Source of the DNA: Ceratotherium simum simum
Lineage: Eukaryota; Chordata; Mammalia; Perissodactyla; Rhinocerotidae
Assembly: GCF_000283155.1 (NCBI RefSeq)
Contig: NW_004454181.1
Coordinates: forward strand, 26,247,490 to 26,311,489
Reading direction: 5' to 3'
DNA length: 64,000 bases
Below, in pieces: positions 1 to 11,099 of this stretch (position 1 is its first letter; each line of letters opens with the position of its first letter). The notes under the pieces were generated by a model, which saw nothing but the letters and a program-made list of their open reading frames with translations, was not told the DNA's origin and ran no database searches. The translations under genes were made by a program, and so were the position numbers.

Positions 1-169
1 TGATAAATCTGTATACTAGGAAGAAGAGCATTCTTAAAAGCCTTGAGGTGAAAGTGAGCTGAGGAATAACAAGAATGTCTGAAGAGGAATGAATGAGGGG
101 AAGAAGTATTTATAATGACATCAAAAAATGAGGAAGGAGCCGGTAACGTAGGGCATTTTAAGGTATGGT
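1..169. other. Unassigned edge sequence
   Basis: AT-rich sequence ahead of the first L1 fragment. I see no open frame, splice signals or repeat family that I can name. Confidence 0.5.
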
Positions 170-2185
170 GAAGAGTTTTTTTTAAAAGCAGATTTATTGA
201 AGTTTAATAGACAAACAATAAACTGCACATATTTAAAGTGTACAATTTGATCACTTTGGGCTTGTGTATACGCCAGTGAAACTATCACCACAATCAAGAT
301 AATGAATATGTCCATCATCCCCAAATGTTCCTTCTTACCCCTTGGTAATTGGTCTTCCCTCACCAGCTCTCCACCCCATCCTCAGGCAACCAGTGATCTG
401 CTTTCTGCCACTATAATACTCATTTGTATTTCCTAGAATTTGATGTAAATGGAATCATAAAGTATGCACCTTTGTTTCTACTGGTTTTTATCACTCACTA
501 TATTATTTTGAATTTAATCCAATTTGTTGTTTCTATCAAGAATTCATTCCTTTCTATTGCTGATTAGTATTCCATTGCATGGATAGTTTATCCATTTGCC
601 TATAATGGATATTTGAGTTACTTCCACTTTTGGGGGCTTACAAATAAAGATGCTATGAGCATTCCTGTACAAATTTTTGTATGCACACGTGTCTTGAATA
701 TTGTGTGTTGTATGCACACATGCCTAATACTTATTCTCTTGGATAAATATTAGGAACGGAATGGCTGGATCATATAGGTTTATGTTTAAAGGAAATCACC
801 TATTTTCCAAAGTGATTGCGCCATTTTACATTCCCATCAGCAGTGTGTGAAAGTTCATTTCTCTACATCCTTGCCAACACTTGGTAATATTAGTTTTTTT
901 AATTTTAGTCATTTTAGTACTTGTGTAATAGTATCTCATTGTAGTTTTAATTAGCATTTCCTTAATGACTAATGATGTTAGGCATGTTTTCATGTTCTTA
1001 TTTGCCATCAGTATATCTTTGGTGAAATGTCTAAGTCTTTGCTCAATTTTTAATGATTTGGTTGTTATTGTTCTTCGTATATTCTAGCTGCTGGTTTTTT
1101 ATCAGATATATGATTTGAAAATATATTCTTCTAGTCTGTGGCTTGTCTTTTCATTCTCTTAATGGTGTCTTTTGAAGACCAGAGTCCAATTTATCATATA
1201 TTCTTTTATGGTTCATGCTTTTAGTGCCATTATCTAAGAAATCTTTGCCTAATCCTAGGTTACAAAGGTTTTCTCTGACATTTTCTTCTAGGAGTTTTAT
1301 AGTTTTAAATTTTACATTTAGGGCTGTGATCTATTTTGAGTTAATTTTTTGTATATGGTGTGAAGAATGGATTAAGTTTCAATTTAAAATATAGATATCC
1401 AATTATTCCAGCACTACTTATTGAAAAGACTATTCTTTCCCCCATGGAAATGCCTTTGCTAAAAATTTTTTGTCATATCAGTTGGGTCTATTTCTGATCT
1501 ACTGTTTCATTTATCAATTTTTCTATCTTTACACCAATACCACACTGTCTTGATTATTGTACTTGTGTATATAACAAGTCTTGAGATAAGGTAGTATCAG
1601 ATCTCAAGTTTTTGGGTTTTTTTTGGCAAAGTTGTTTTGGCTATTCTTAAAGAATCATCTTGTCAGTTTCTTCTCAAAAGCTTGCTGCAGTTTTGAATGG
1701 ATTGCACTGAATCTATAAATCAGTTTGGGGAGATTTACAATAATAAGGCTTCTGACACATGAACACTACATAGTCCTTTTATTTAAATCTTCTTTCATTT
1801 CTAGTAGTAATGTTTTGTAGTTTTAAGTATATAGGTATTGCCTATCTTTTGTCAGATGTACCCCAAGCCTTTCATATTTAAAGAAATTCTACAATAGATT
1901 TTTTATTTTAATTTGATTGTTTATTGATAGTATATAGAAATACAACTGATTATTGTATTTCAATGTAGTATGCTTCAACCTTCCTAAACTTACTGATTAG
2001 TTCTAGTAGCCTTTTTTTGGTAGAATACATCAGATTTTCTACATAGAAGATAATGTTATCTACAAATAATGATTGTTTTACCTTTTCCTTTCCAAACTGG
2101 ACATCTTTTATTTCTTTTTGCCTTATCACACTAACTAGAACCTCTGGTACAATGTTGAATAGAAGTTGTGGGAGTGATTCTGTCC
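170..2185 (-). repeat. L1 fragment A (3' UTR and 3' part of ORF2)
   Basis: Read on the minus strand, this runs from an L1 3' end (near 170-300, with wording typical of L1M 3' UTRs such as the complement of tttattgaag...) into the C-terminal and reverse-transcriptase part of ORF2. All frames are broken, so it is a dead copy. The stretch 1,620-2,185 corresponds to the same L1 region as 2,196-2,800, which shows that two L1 fragments abut here and not one continuous element. The subfamily was not determined. Confidence 0.8.
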
Positions 2186-3640
2186 ACTTTATTCTTCAAT
2201 GTCAAGATTGTTTTAGCTATTCTAGGGCCTGTTCCTTTCCATATAGATTTTAGAATAATCTTGTCTAAGTCTACAAAAAAAACTTGCTGTGATTTTTAAC
2301 AGAAATTGCATTAAACCTATAGATCAGTTTGGGGAGAATTAATATCTTTACTGTTATGAGTCTTCAAATCAATGGACATGGTATGTCTCTCCATTTATTT
2401 GATTTCTTTCAACAACCTTTTGTAATTATCTTCCTAAAGATCCTATACATGTTTTGTTAAGTGTAAGTCTAAGTATTTTGATTTCTTTGGAGTGACTGAA
2501 AATGGTATTATGTTTTTATTTCCGTATATTTTTTATTAGCATATAGAAATGTGATTAATTTTTATGCATTAATGATCTTATGTCCTGTGACTTTGCTGAA
2601 CTCACTTATTAGTTGTAGGCATAATTTTGGTAAATTCCTTTGGATTTTCTACAAAATCATTCATGTCATTTGCATATAGGGACAGTTTTATTTCTTCTCT
2701 TTCTGATTAGTATGCTTCTAATTTTATTTTCTTATGTCATTTTAGTGGGTAGAATTTCCAGTACTATGTTGAATTAGAGTGGTGAGACCAAACACCATTC
2801 CCTTGTTTCTGATCTAAGGGGGAAAATATTCAGTCTTTCACCATTAAGTTTGCTGTAGGTTTTTTGGGGTTTTTTGGTAGATGCTCTTTATCAAGTTGAG
2901 GAAATTTCCCTCTATTACTAGTTTGCTGAGAGTTTTTATTATGAACGGGTGTTGGATTTTTGTCAAATGCCTTTTCTGCGTCAGTTGATATAATCATATG
3001 CTTTTTCTTTGTATCTTGTTGATACGTGGGTAACATTGGCTAATTTTCAAATTTGAGCCAGCTTTGTGCTACCTGGAATACATCCCACTTGGTCATAGTG
3101 TATAATTCTTTTAATAGATTGTTGGATTTGGTTTGATAATATTTTGTTGAGGATTTTTGTGTCTAAGTTCTTAACAGACATTGGTCTGTAGTTTTCTTTG
3201 TATGGTACTTCTTTGTGTGGTTTTGGTAATAATTTCCTGAAAAAGGATTTGGGATGTGTTACCTCCTCTTCTATTTTCTAGAAGAGATTGTGTAAAATCG
3301 ACGTTAATTCCTTAAATTTTGGTAGCATTCTCTGGTGAAACCATCTTTTTGCAAGATCTTTAATTAAGAATCAATTTTTTTTTATATAGTAATAGGACTG
3401 TGCATATTATCTGTTTCATCTTGGGTGAGTTTTGGTCTTTGAGGAAATGGTGCATTTATTCTACCTTACCAAATTTATGAGGCTAAAGTTGTTCATAATA
3501 TTCTCATATTATCCTTTTAATGACTGCAAGATCTGTAAGAACATGTTACTATCCAGGTCTGCAATTTCTAACATCTTTTTCAATTCTGGTCCTTTTTTTC
3601 CATCTTTGATTGATTTTTCTCCTCATTATGTGTATCATTT
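2186..3640 (-). repeat. L1 fragment B (ORF2 reverse-transcriptase region)
   Basis: A second minus-strand L1 piece. It restarts at an ORF2 position already covered by fragment A (compare the 'cagtttggggaga' motif near 1,718 and 2,324) and continues upstream through the reverse-transcriptase region to about 3.6 kb. The frames are full of stops. The minus-strand frame at 2,830-3,036 shows the DAEKAFDK wording of L1 reverse transcriptases. Confidence 0.8.
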
Positions 3641-4392
3641 TCCAGTTTCTATACATGCCTGATAATTACTGATTTGATGCCAGATGTGAATTTTACCTTG
3701 TTGGCTGCTAGATACTTTTGTGTTCCAATAAATACTTGTGAACCTTTTCTCTGCAGTTCAGTTGTTACTTGGAAATAGTTTGATCCTTTCAGGTCTGGTT
3801 TGTTAGATTGCACCAGAGCAAGATGTTAATGTAGAGCTAATTATTCCCATTATTGAGGCAGAACTTTTAGAGTACTCTGCCCAATGCCCCACGAAGTGTA
3901 AAGTTTCCCAGTCTGGCCTGTAGGAACAGGTATTAATCTTGGCTTTTCGTGAGCTCCAGTTACTGTTTCTTCATTCTTTTCAGGCGTTTCTGTTCTCAGA
4001 CTCTGATAGTTTCCTTACATACATACCGACCAATACTCTGAAGCAAACTTGAGGTGCACTCTATAAGTCTCTGGAGTTCTCTTCCTGTGCAGCTTTCTCC
4101 TCTTTGGCCCTCTGCTCTGTGACTCTAGCTGCCTTGGTCTCTCTGTACTCTTAATTCTTTCTCCTCAACTCTGGGAGTCTGCTGGCCTCTGCCTGGGCTC
4201 CCCTTCCCTGTGGAAGGCAATTTTTCTTAAGGCAATAAACTGAGCAATCATAGGGGTCACCTAATTTGTTTCCCATCTTTAAGGATCAGTGTCCTTCATT
4301 GCCTGATGTCTAATGTCTTGAAAACCATTGTTTCAGGTGAAAGTATCATCCATTCCCTGTTACTTCACTTGGGCCAGAAACAGAAGTTTGGA
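3641..4392 (-). repeat. Probable L1 5'-region or other old interspersed repeat
   Basis: The base composition rises in C and T and the text resembles 5' regions of old mammalian L1 elements on the minus strand, following directly on fragment B. I recognise the pattern but not the subfamily. It could be an independent repeat. Confidence 0.4.
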
Positions 4393-4525
4393 ACTGTTTT
4401 ATAAAATTTAATTTTGTTTTATAATTAGGTAAATTTTTTGTGGTTCCAAAATCATATCAACAGAACAATGTACATTCAAAGAAGGTTAGGTACTATTGTT
4501 GTCCCCTCTATCTTATTTCTTTCTT

Positions 4526-5085
4526 CCCTGAGGTAGGAAGTGTCTAAAATGGTCACCAGTGATTCCCACCTCCTGGTATTCATGGCCTTTGTAATACCCC
4601 CCATATGAGTAAGTAGCTTCTAACCAATAGAATATGGCAACATCGAGGTGATGCCACTTCTGTGATTAGGTTATAAAAGATTGTGACTTCCATCTTACTT
4701 AAGACGCTTTCTCTTGCCTCATTAAATAAGCTAGTTGCAAGTTGGAGAGTCCCACATGGCAAGGTACTGTGGGTAGCTTCCATTCAACACCCAGGAAGGA
4801 CATGAATTCCCTTAGTCCAACAACCCTTGAAGCATTGAATTTTCCAGCAATCATGTAATTGAGCTTGAATGTGGATCTTTCTCCAGTCGAGCCTTAAGAT
4901 GAGACCCCAGCCTGGGCCAATACCTTGACTGTAGATTTGTGGGAGACCCTGAAGCAGAGGACCCAGATAATCTATGTCCAGATTCCTGACCCATAGAAAC
5001 TGTGAGACAATAAATGTGTGTTGTTTTAAGCCACTAAGTTTTGAGATAAGTCTCTATGTTTCAATAGATAACTAACAACACCCTT
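4526..5085 (+). mobile_element. MLT1-like (ERVL-MaLR) solo LTR, copy 1
   Basis: The 3' part has the MaLR LTR layout: a 'cagaaactgtgagacaataa' block holding an AATAAA-type signal, then 'ttgttttaagccactaagtt', then 'atagataactaa'. The same layout recurs at 6.5-7.1, 53.1-53.6 and, in a more diverged form, 54.0-54.5 kb. No retroviral coding sequence is attached. Class assignment is from recall of the MaLR consensus; the exact subfamily is open. Confidence 0.6.
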
Positions 5086-5182
5086 TATAGAAAGTGTTTT
5101 GTTTGATGGTTTATTCTCCCATTATTTGCTTTTTATTTTTATTTATTTTTAAATTGGCAAAGTTATTGATTTATTTATTCAT

Positions 5183-5428
5183 TTTCCTGGGAAAGATTCA
5201 CCCTGAGCTAACATCTGTTGCCAATCTTCCTCTTTTTTTTCCCTCCCTAAAGCCCCAGTACATAGTTGTATATTCTAGTTGTAAGTCCTTCTAGTTGTTC
5301 TGTGTGAGCCACAGCCACAGCATGGCTACTGACACACGAGTGGTGTGGTTCTGCACCTGGGAACCGAACCCAGGCCACCGAAGCAGAGCCTGCCGAACTT
5401 TAACTACTAGGCCATCAGGACTGGCTCT
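5183..5428 (-). mobile_element. ERE SINE
   Basis: Reverse-oriented equine repetitive element. The complement of the tRNA-derived head (box B-like 'gggttcggttcccaggtg') lies at 5,360-5,428, followed leftwards by the 'caactagaaggac' region and the 'ttagctcagggtgaatctt' tail block at 5,190-5,220. It is well diverged, so an older copy. Confidence 0.9.
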
Positions 5429-5699
5429 GCTTTTTATTTTTAAGGTAAGCATATATACAGTTGATCTTCATTATTCACAGATTCCATATCTTCAAATTCA
5501 CCTACTTGCTAAAATTCAGTTGTAACCCCAGAATCAATACTCATGGTGACTTTGCAATCATTAGCAGACACGCACAGAGCAGTGAAAATTTTGAGTTGCA
5601 CCATGCACACATTTCCAGCTGAGGTTGAACAAAGGGATGCTCTCTTTCTTGTTCTAGCCCTCAGAGATGACCAGGGGATGGGGGCAGCAGGGGCAGTGC

Positions 5700-5860
5700 A
5701 GTGTAGTGCAAGACACTTCAGCTATGTGGCCAGTTGGATGGAGTTTGAATCCAACTCTGGCACCTGTTAGTGGAGTGACCTCAGGTAAGTCACTTAACGC
5801 TTCTGAACCTCATTTGCTCTTTTGTAAAATAAAGAAAATAGAATCTACCACAATAAATTG
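5700..5860 (+). repeat. MIR SINE
   Basis: Contains the MIR core pattern: a tRNA-like 'tttgaatccaactctggcac' segment, then 'gtgacctcaggtaagtcact', 'tctgaacctcatttgctctt' and 'gtaaaataaag'. It lies inside the DNA transposon and is a typical diverged copy. Confidence 0.75.
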
Positions 5861-5866
5861 ATTTTA

Positions 5867-5929
5867 AGATTATAATCTTAATTACACAAAGTTGTAAAAT
5901 TCACAAAGTTGTAATTAAGATTACAATCT
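5867..5929. repeat. Near-perfect inverted repeat (20-bp arms)
   Basis: Arms at 5,867-5,886 and 5,910-5,929 pair at 19 of 20 positions around a 23-base loop. The loop side holds a short direct repeat ('cacaaagttgtaa' twice, the second overlapping the right arm). It sits between a MIR and the TG microsatellite. Confidence 0.85.
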
Positions 5930-5956
5930 AGGTGATATATATGTATTATGTATATA

Positions 5957-5967
5957 TGTGTATGTGT

Positions 5968-6002
<35 letters not shown>
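5957..6002. repeat. (TG)n microsatellite
   Basis: About 46 bases of TG dinucleotide with two TA interruptions near the left edge, followed by TA-rich sequence to 6,080. It is likely polymorphic. Confidence 0.95.
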
Positions 6003-6006
<4 letters not shown>

Positions 6007-6189
6007 TATATAATATATTTATACAGCTGAGGTTATATACTCAATATATGATACTATATATATATAAATACTATATATATTTACATATTTCTCCTAGGAG
6101 CAATGGTTCATTATTCACTAATTCTGTGTTTGCAGCAACTTTATACAACATAACTACCATGAATAATGATAATTGACTATATATATATT

Positions 6190-6544
6190 CATTCATTTTC
6201 ACATTTTAAAAAACTAAGTGGCAAAACACATTTTCATTTTTTTCCACTTTGTATTTTTCACATAACAGTATATCCTAAAGTTCACTCCTTATTGGTACAT
6301 AAAGATATTTCTCTCGTCTCTTTCTTATAGCTGAATAGTACTGTTTTGTGTGTATACTATAATTTATACAACCAGACCTCTGTTAGTAGATCTTGGGGTT
6401 GACTGCTGTCTTTTGTCATTAAAAATAGTACTGCAATGAATAACCTTTTGACCATATTTTTTTGTCTTTTTTTTTTGCCAATGTATCTTGGGGATACATT
6501 CCTGGAAGTGGAGTTTCTAGATCAAAGGGTAAAAGCTATGTAGT
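6190..6544 (-). repeat. Old L1 3'-end fragment, part 1
   Basis: Text such as 'gctgaatagtactgttttgt', 'ctgcaatgaataacctt' and 'ggaagtggagtttctagatc' is the usual 3' region of old L1M elements in reverse orientation. It resumes at 7,144 after an LTR insertion. Confidence 0.65.
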
Positions 6545-7143
6545 TGTTGTGGTTTTAGAGATATGTCCATATATTCTTTGACAATCCTCCCCTTAAGAGG
6601 TGGAGCTCAATTCCCAGTCCTTTGATAGTAGGCAGGCCTTAGTGATTCACTTTTAGCAAACAAAATACAGAAGAAGTAATGAGATATCACTTCCAATTTA
6701 AGTTATAAAAAGACGTGGCTTCTGTCTTGTGTACGCTCGCGCGCTCTCTCTCTCTCTCTCCCCTCCCTCACCGCGTCTTGGTAGAAGCCAGCTACTGTAC
6801 CACGAGGCAGGCTTGAGGAGAGGGAAGACTACTACCATGTCGTGAGGATAATCAAGTAGTCTAAGAAGAGGCTCAGATGGTGAGGAACTGAGCTTGGAAA
6901 GTGATATTTTGAAGCTTGTTACCAGCCACTTGGTTGAATTTGGAAGCATATCCTCTTCCAATTGAGTCTGGAAATAACTGCAGCCCTGGCCGACAGCTTG
7001 ACTGTCGGGAAACTAAACCTGAACAACCTGGCTAAGCTGTTCCCAGATCCTTGACTCACAGAAACTATGAGACAATAAATGATTATAGTTTCAAACTGCT
7101 AAGTTTCAGATAATTCATCACACAGCAATGGATAACTAATACA
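6545..7143 (+). mobile_element. MLT1-like solo LTR, copy 2, inserted in old L1
   Basis: Starts TGTTG and ends ATACA, flanked by the hexamer TGTAGT at 6,539-6,544 and 7,144-7,149, as expected for a solo LTR with a short target duplication. The 3' part carries 'cagaaactatgagacaataa' and 'ggataactaata'. A CT-rich run (6,736-6,764) lies inside. It splits one old L1 into two parts, so it landed later. Confidence 0.7.
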
Positions 7144-7360
7144 TGTAGTTTTGCTAGCTATTGCCACACCGTCTACATAGCTATACTTTCTTTCTGTCCC
7201 ACCAGTAATACAGGAGAATTCCTGATTCCCATGCCTTTCAGACATCATATGTTTGCAAACTTAGAATATTTTTTTTTACAAGCTAATAGATGAGAAATAG
7301 TATCTTACTGCAGCTTTAATTTTTATTTCTTTCATTATGAGGGAGGTGTCCTCCTCCTTC
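7144..7360 (-). repeat. Old L1 3'-end fragment, part 2
   Basis: Continues the L1 interrupted at 6,544: 'tttgctagctattgccacac' and 'cccaccagtaatacaggaga' follow in the order expected of L1M sequence. Subfamily not determined. Confidence 0.55.
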
Positions 7361-7379
7361 AACTTCCTTTTTAATAAGA

Positions 7380-7590
7380 TTCAACATAAGGACAGTTTCT
7401 CATCGCTCTTAAGATCAACAGCTGAAGTTTTCACAATTCCTACAAGGCTGTCCACGGTCTGGCTCCTTCCTACAACTTCTACTGGCATCACCCTTGGAGG
7501 ATTCTGAATTAACCACTACTACACCCTTAGTGCCTAACACAGTGGCTACATTGTCTTAAGCACAAGACGCAATAAATATTCATGTAAATG
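7380..7590 (+). repeat. L2 LINE 3' fragment
   Basis: The pattern 'aaggctgtccacggtctggc', then 'gtgcctaacacagtggctac', then 'aataaatattcatg' matches the order of the L2 3' end. Diverged. Confidence 0.55.
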
Positions 7591-7639
7591 TGGAAGTTTA
7601 AATGGAAGTGAGTGATCACAACTGCCTATTTCTTACCCT

Positions 7640-8010
7640 CTTCTTTGTCTTGACCAGTCATTAGTCAGGCGTCTCTCCTCCCCACAGGACTGTAAACTTT
7701 GGCTTGCCCCCAAGTTTAAACATACACTAAAACACTAAGGATGTGCAGAACATCCTCTCTCAATAGCTTATTCCCAGAATCTGAGGACCACAGAAACATT
7801 TCCTGTTGAAGTGCCCTGGTTTTGCCACCTGCACACCCCCACCTCTTGAAATTCCTGCTAATCCTTCTAGCCCTCCATATAAAAAAAAGCCTTTTTCTGT
7901 TTGATTCTGAGATGCTTGCAGATTTCTGAGGTTGGAGCAATCTTCCTATTGCAATAATCTTTCTGAATAAAATCTCTCCTTATCTAAGTCCACATGTTTT
8001 TATTTGACAT
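7640..8010 (+). mobile_element. Possible LTR remnant
   Basis: A TATA-like 'ccatataaaa' at about 7,876 is followed by 'ttctgaataaaatctctcct' near 7,960, a spacing and wording seen in retroviral LTR R-U5 regions. No coding sequence or clear ends were found, so this is a weak call. Confidence 0.3.
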
Positions 8011-8239
8011 AAGAAATAAAAATGCTAAATGTAAAATTGCAGCTCATTTAATTACATAAGCCAAAAATCATGGCTCCTGTGAAAACTGTGATGATTCAAA
8101 ATTGTATCTATTTATGCACATGAAACATCAGTTTGTTAACAAGCATTTTTAAAACACTATAAAAGCTTGATGTAAGGTCTAAAGTTTATAACAGGTGTTT
8201 TGTTGGTTCATTTTTTTTTATGAAGTGATTTTTTTTTCT

Positions 8240-8530
8240 GAAATCTAACCTCACTCCTTCCCTCTTTTTTTTCCTTCTGTTTTTTAGTCCCCCCTTTCTC
8301 TGTCTCAGTCTCCCTCTCTGAGTCTCCCGTGTTCTGCCCCGTAGCTGCCCACTTCTGTCCCTATGCCTCCCATTTTTTGCCTTTCAGTGTCCCATCTCTC
8401 TGCCCACACAGGCCTCTCCTTTGCCCCCATTATCCCTGCTTTCTCCTAATCTCGGATTCTCTTCTCAACGTCCCTCTCTCTGTGCCTGTCTCCTTTTCCC
8501 TCTCAATTTTCCTCTTTTCTTCAGTCGGCC
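8240..8530. repeat. Pyrimidine-rich tract
   Basis: About 290 bases with strong C and T bias on the + strand (runs such as tctccctctctgagtctccc), about 0.5 kb upstream of the zinc-finger promoter. There is no coding signal. It may be low-complexity sequence or an upstream promoter element. Confidence 0.7.
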
Positions 8531-9028
8531 TCTGCAACTTATTACTGCAGTAATAATTTCCCCTAGAGAATTCCTTATCATCGTCTTTAGCATGAAGTTC
8601 ATTATTACTATGTATCCCCTTTCTCCGCCCCCAGCGAACTCTTCATCACTTCGACCCCTCTTTCCCACAGTGGGATCTCCCGGGAGAGGACTGTCCCCAT
8701 TCCACGCTTCCACCCCTCTCAGCAAGTAGAATCTCCCGGCATGGGGCTGTGCCATTTACAAACACGTTTAAGGAAAGTGGCGGATGAGAATATTTTACCA
8801 TTCCATGTTCTTCCTCTTTCACTAAGGCAGTCTTCTAATAGAGAACGTATTACTCAAATTTATTCTCCAATCCTGTGAAAGCTCTCTGCAAAAGTTTGCA
8901 CCTTACTGATTTGTATAATCGTCCTTTCCGTCATCCTCCCCCTCCCCTCGCTGCCGCAGTGATACGGCCCAGCCTCAGGCTCGGAATAAACCGAATTCCT
9001 CCGCTTGTACGGAACTGCCCGGGCTCTC

Positions 9029-9039
9029 AAGATGGCGGC
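9029..9039 (+). promoter_or_regulatory. YY1-type site, forward
   Basis: AAGATGGCGGC matches the AANATGGCNGC consensus for YY1. In mammalian promoters this motif often sits just downstream of the start site. Confidence 0.6.
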
Positions 9040-9063
9040 TCCCGTTCAGACACAGTGCAGGGA

Positions 9064-9074
9064 GCGGCCATATT
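9064..9074 (-). promoter_or_regulatory. YY1-type site, reverse
   Basis: GCGGCCATATT is the exact reverse complement pattern of AANATGGCNGC. It faces the site at 9,029-9,039 with start points 35 bp apart. Confidence 0.55.
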
Positions 9075-9289
9075 CCTCCTGAACAAAGCCGCCGAGGATG
9101 CGGAGCGGGCAGGAGCGCCCGGTACAAAACAGCGCAGGCTCGCAGCCCCGCGCTCTGCTCGTCCAGGCAGGAAGCGGGAGAGTCCGCCAGTATGGATGTG
9201 ACAGCCGTCCCGGGTTAAGCCGTCACGGGCGTTTCGGGACCAGGTCACTGAGCTGCAGGTCAGAAGGCGGATATGTGCAGTATGAGTGA

Positions 9290-9770
9290 GTCTGTTGGAT
9301 CGGAATGGGAAGGGAGGGGTCTGTGAGGGTCATTGATTGGAGGTTTATGAAGTCACAGGTGGGGAAGGTATGTGGTATTAGTGTTGGGTTTATTTGGGAG
9401 CCAGGGATGGAGTGAACTATGAGGTTAGTAATTGGGAAATGACGTGTCAGTGATGGGGTTGTCTGTGGGATCAGAAATGGCGGGTAGGGGGACTGACTGG
9501 TGGGGATGATTGGGGTCAGTGATTTAGGAAACCCTGGGGAATCAGTGATGGGTGAGGGGGCTGTGGGCCAAATGACGGGGGCCTCCACGTGGTGGTCAGT
9601 GATGTGATGGGCATGAGGGAGTTCTTTGGGGTTTGTGATTGCTAGGCATGAGGATTCTGAGATTTGGAGGGAGCAATAATGGGATCAGGGCGTCATGATG
9701 ATCAGTCCAATTTACTGAGAAAGTCTTTTATATACGTTGAAATTTCCACAGATCATAGGCAATCGTTGAG
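9290..9770. other. G-rich start of intron 1
   Basis: Immediately after exon 1 the + strand is rich in G with recurring 'gtcagtgat' and 'gggg' words (9,430-9,640). It looks like a degenerate short tandem pattern. The complement reads open for 121 codons, but this follows from base bias and is not a gene. Confidence 0.4.
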
Positions 9771-9859
9771 TTCTTAAAAGTCAAATCCCTTCTCAATCCA
9801 CCGTTGTGCCCTTAGCCTAGTGCCCCCCACAGAAATCATGGCTTTCAAACAAGACCAAA

Positions 9860-10098
9860 GGGGCTGGCCCTGTGGCCTAGTGGTTAAATTCGGCTTGCTC
9901 TGCTTTGGTGGCCTGGGTTTGGTTCCCTGGGACAGACCTACACCACTCATCAGGGGCCATGCTGTGGCGGTGACCCACATACAAAATAGAGGAAGAGTGG
10001 CACAGATGTTAGCTCAGGGCAAATTTTCCTCAAGCAAAAAGAGGAAGATTGGCAACAGATGTTAGCTCAGGGCGAATCTTAGAAGAAAAAAAAAAAAA
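9860..10098 (+). mobile_element. ERE SINE with A tail
   Basis: Starts 'ggggctggccctgtggccta', carries the tRNA-like box B region near 9,910 and two copies of the 'gatgttagctcagggc' block, and ends in an A tail. The 9-bp duplication 'aagaccaaa' flanks it at 9,851-9,859 and 10,099-10,107. It lies in intron 1 of the zinc-finger gene. Confidence 0.95.
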
Positions 10099-10109
10099 AA
10101 GACCAAACA

Positions 10110-11070
10110 AATCAAAAAGGATAGGATTATTATGAAAAGTGTGATTTTAGACCTATCTCTTTCTAAGTTTATTGAAATAATTTTATATTTTATTCAAGAA
10201 ACATTTACTGAGTACCTGCTGGTTGCCCAAAGATGTGTATGACAATTTCTTCTCATTGTTTCCTTCCAGATCTGTTTTGAGGAAGCCTGGAATACCCCAT
10301 ATAAAACAGTCTCCCTGTCATGGGAGCACTCACTCCCTCTGACCCAGTTCAGTCTTGTCTGCATGACTCCTCCTGGAACTGAGAAAAATTTACCAGGTAT
10401 GTACCATCCTCCTTTGCAGTATATTCCCTTGTATCGGTGGTTCCAACCTATCACCGTTTTTATGTGCAGACAACTGCACTGTTGAAAATCAGCAATAAAA
10501 ATTTGAACGGAAAACATTTTAAAATTTTAACATTTTGGTCCATGAATATTGATTGGCAGGAGAGTTTGCTGAGTTGAGGGAAAATATAAGAGAGCTCTTG
10601 GGAAATTATTGGAATTCAGCTGCTGGTTCTTTCTGGGGAATAAGGGAATACATTCCTCAGTGTTCCATTTGCTCATTGCCATTCTTATTGCCAGGGAACT
10701 CTATCTGTAGTTGAATCTATATATATATATATGTATCCATGTTTGTTGCCTTATGAAAACATTCTACAAATAGAATTGCTGGTTCATAGAGGAAAAATAA
10801 GTTGTTAGTAAATCAACATGAAACATCTCTTTGCATCTATACGATTAAAATCTTCCTCCAAGTTCTCTGTGATCATAGTGTAGTGACAAGAAGACTTCCT
10901 TCACATGGTGCCTGCTAATCCTTCTGTAAGGACAAAACGACCTTCCCCCACAGGTTGGCCTGTCCTCTACCTGACTTCTGGTGGTAGTTGTTTCTAGGCT
11001 GGTGAATGTGGAAGCTGCAGTCTGGGTCTGGTCTGTGAAAATGTCCTGATCACCAGTTTTGCTTTTTTAG
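10110..11070. other. Intron 1, no further gene
   Basis: Ordinary AT-rich intron. A short MIR-like end ('aaacatttactgagtacctg' at 10,199) and a small TA run (10,719-10,732) are the only features I can name. Confidence 0.5.
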
Positions 11071-11099
11071 GCATCTGCCATTTTAGAAAAGAGCAGAAA

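Larger units (their letters stand above)
5457..6182. mobile_element. Non-autonomous DNA transposon with terminal inverted repeats, internally expanded
   Basis: The left end 'cagttgatcttcattattca' (from about 5,459) is the imperfect inverse of the right end 'gaataatgataattgacta' (to about 6,179), and TA-rich sequence flanks both. This is the layout of a Tc1/mariner-type (Tigger-like) short element. The interior has been widened by a MIR (5,700-5,860), an inverted repeat (5,867-5,929) and a TG/TA microsatellite. No transposase frame is present. Confidence 0.6.
8930..9285 (+). promoter_or_regulatory. ZNF630: CpG-rich promoter and non-coding first exon of the zinc-finger gene
   Basis: This is the only GC- and CpG-rich island near the zinc-finger gene, and it lies about 1.8 kb upstream of the start exon on the same strand. 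No TATA box is evident. Two YY1-type motifs lie at 9,029-9,039 and 9,064-9,074, as is usual for promoters of KRAB zinc-finger genes. Candidate splice donors end exon 1 at 9,258 (CAG/GTCAGA) or 9,285 (GA/GTGAGT). The transcription start is not visible from sequence; it is probably within 9,010-9,100. No open frame here joins the downstream exons, so exon 1 is likely 5' UTR only. Confidence 0.65.

Noticed and set aside
8465..9588. Several open frames on both strands around the promoter
   Set aside because: They follow from GC- and C/T-biased composition; none shows a domain or splices in phase to the gene.
9851..10107. tRNA gene suggested by box A and box B-like sequence
   Set aside because: The tRNA-like head belongs to an ERE SINE with tail and target duplication; the same holds for all other copies.
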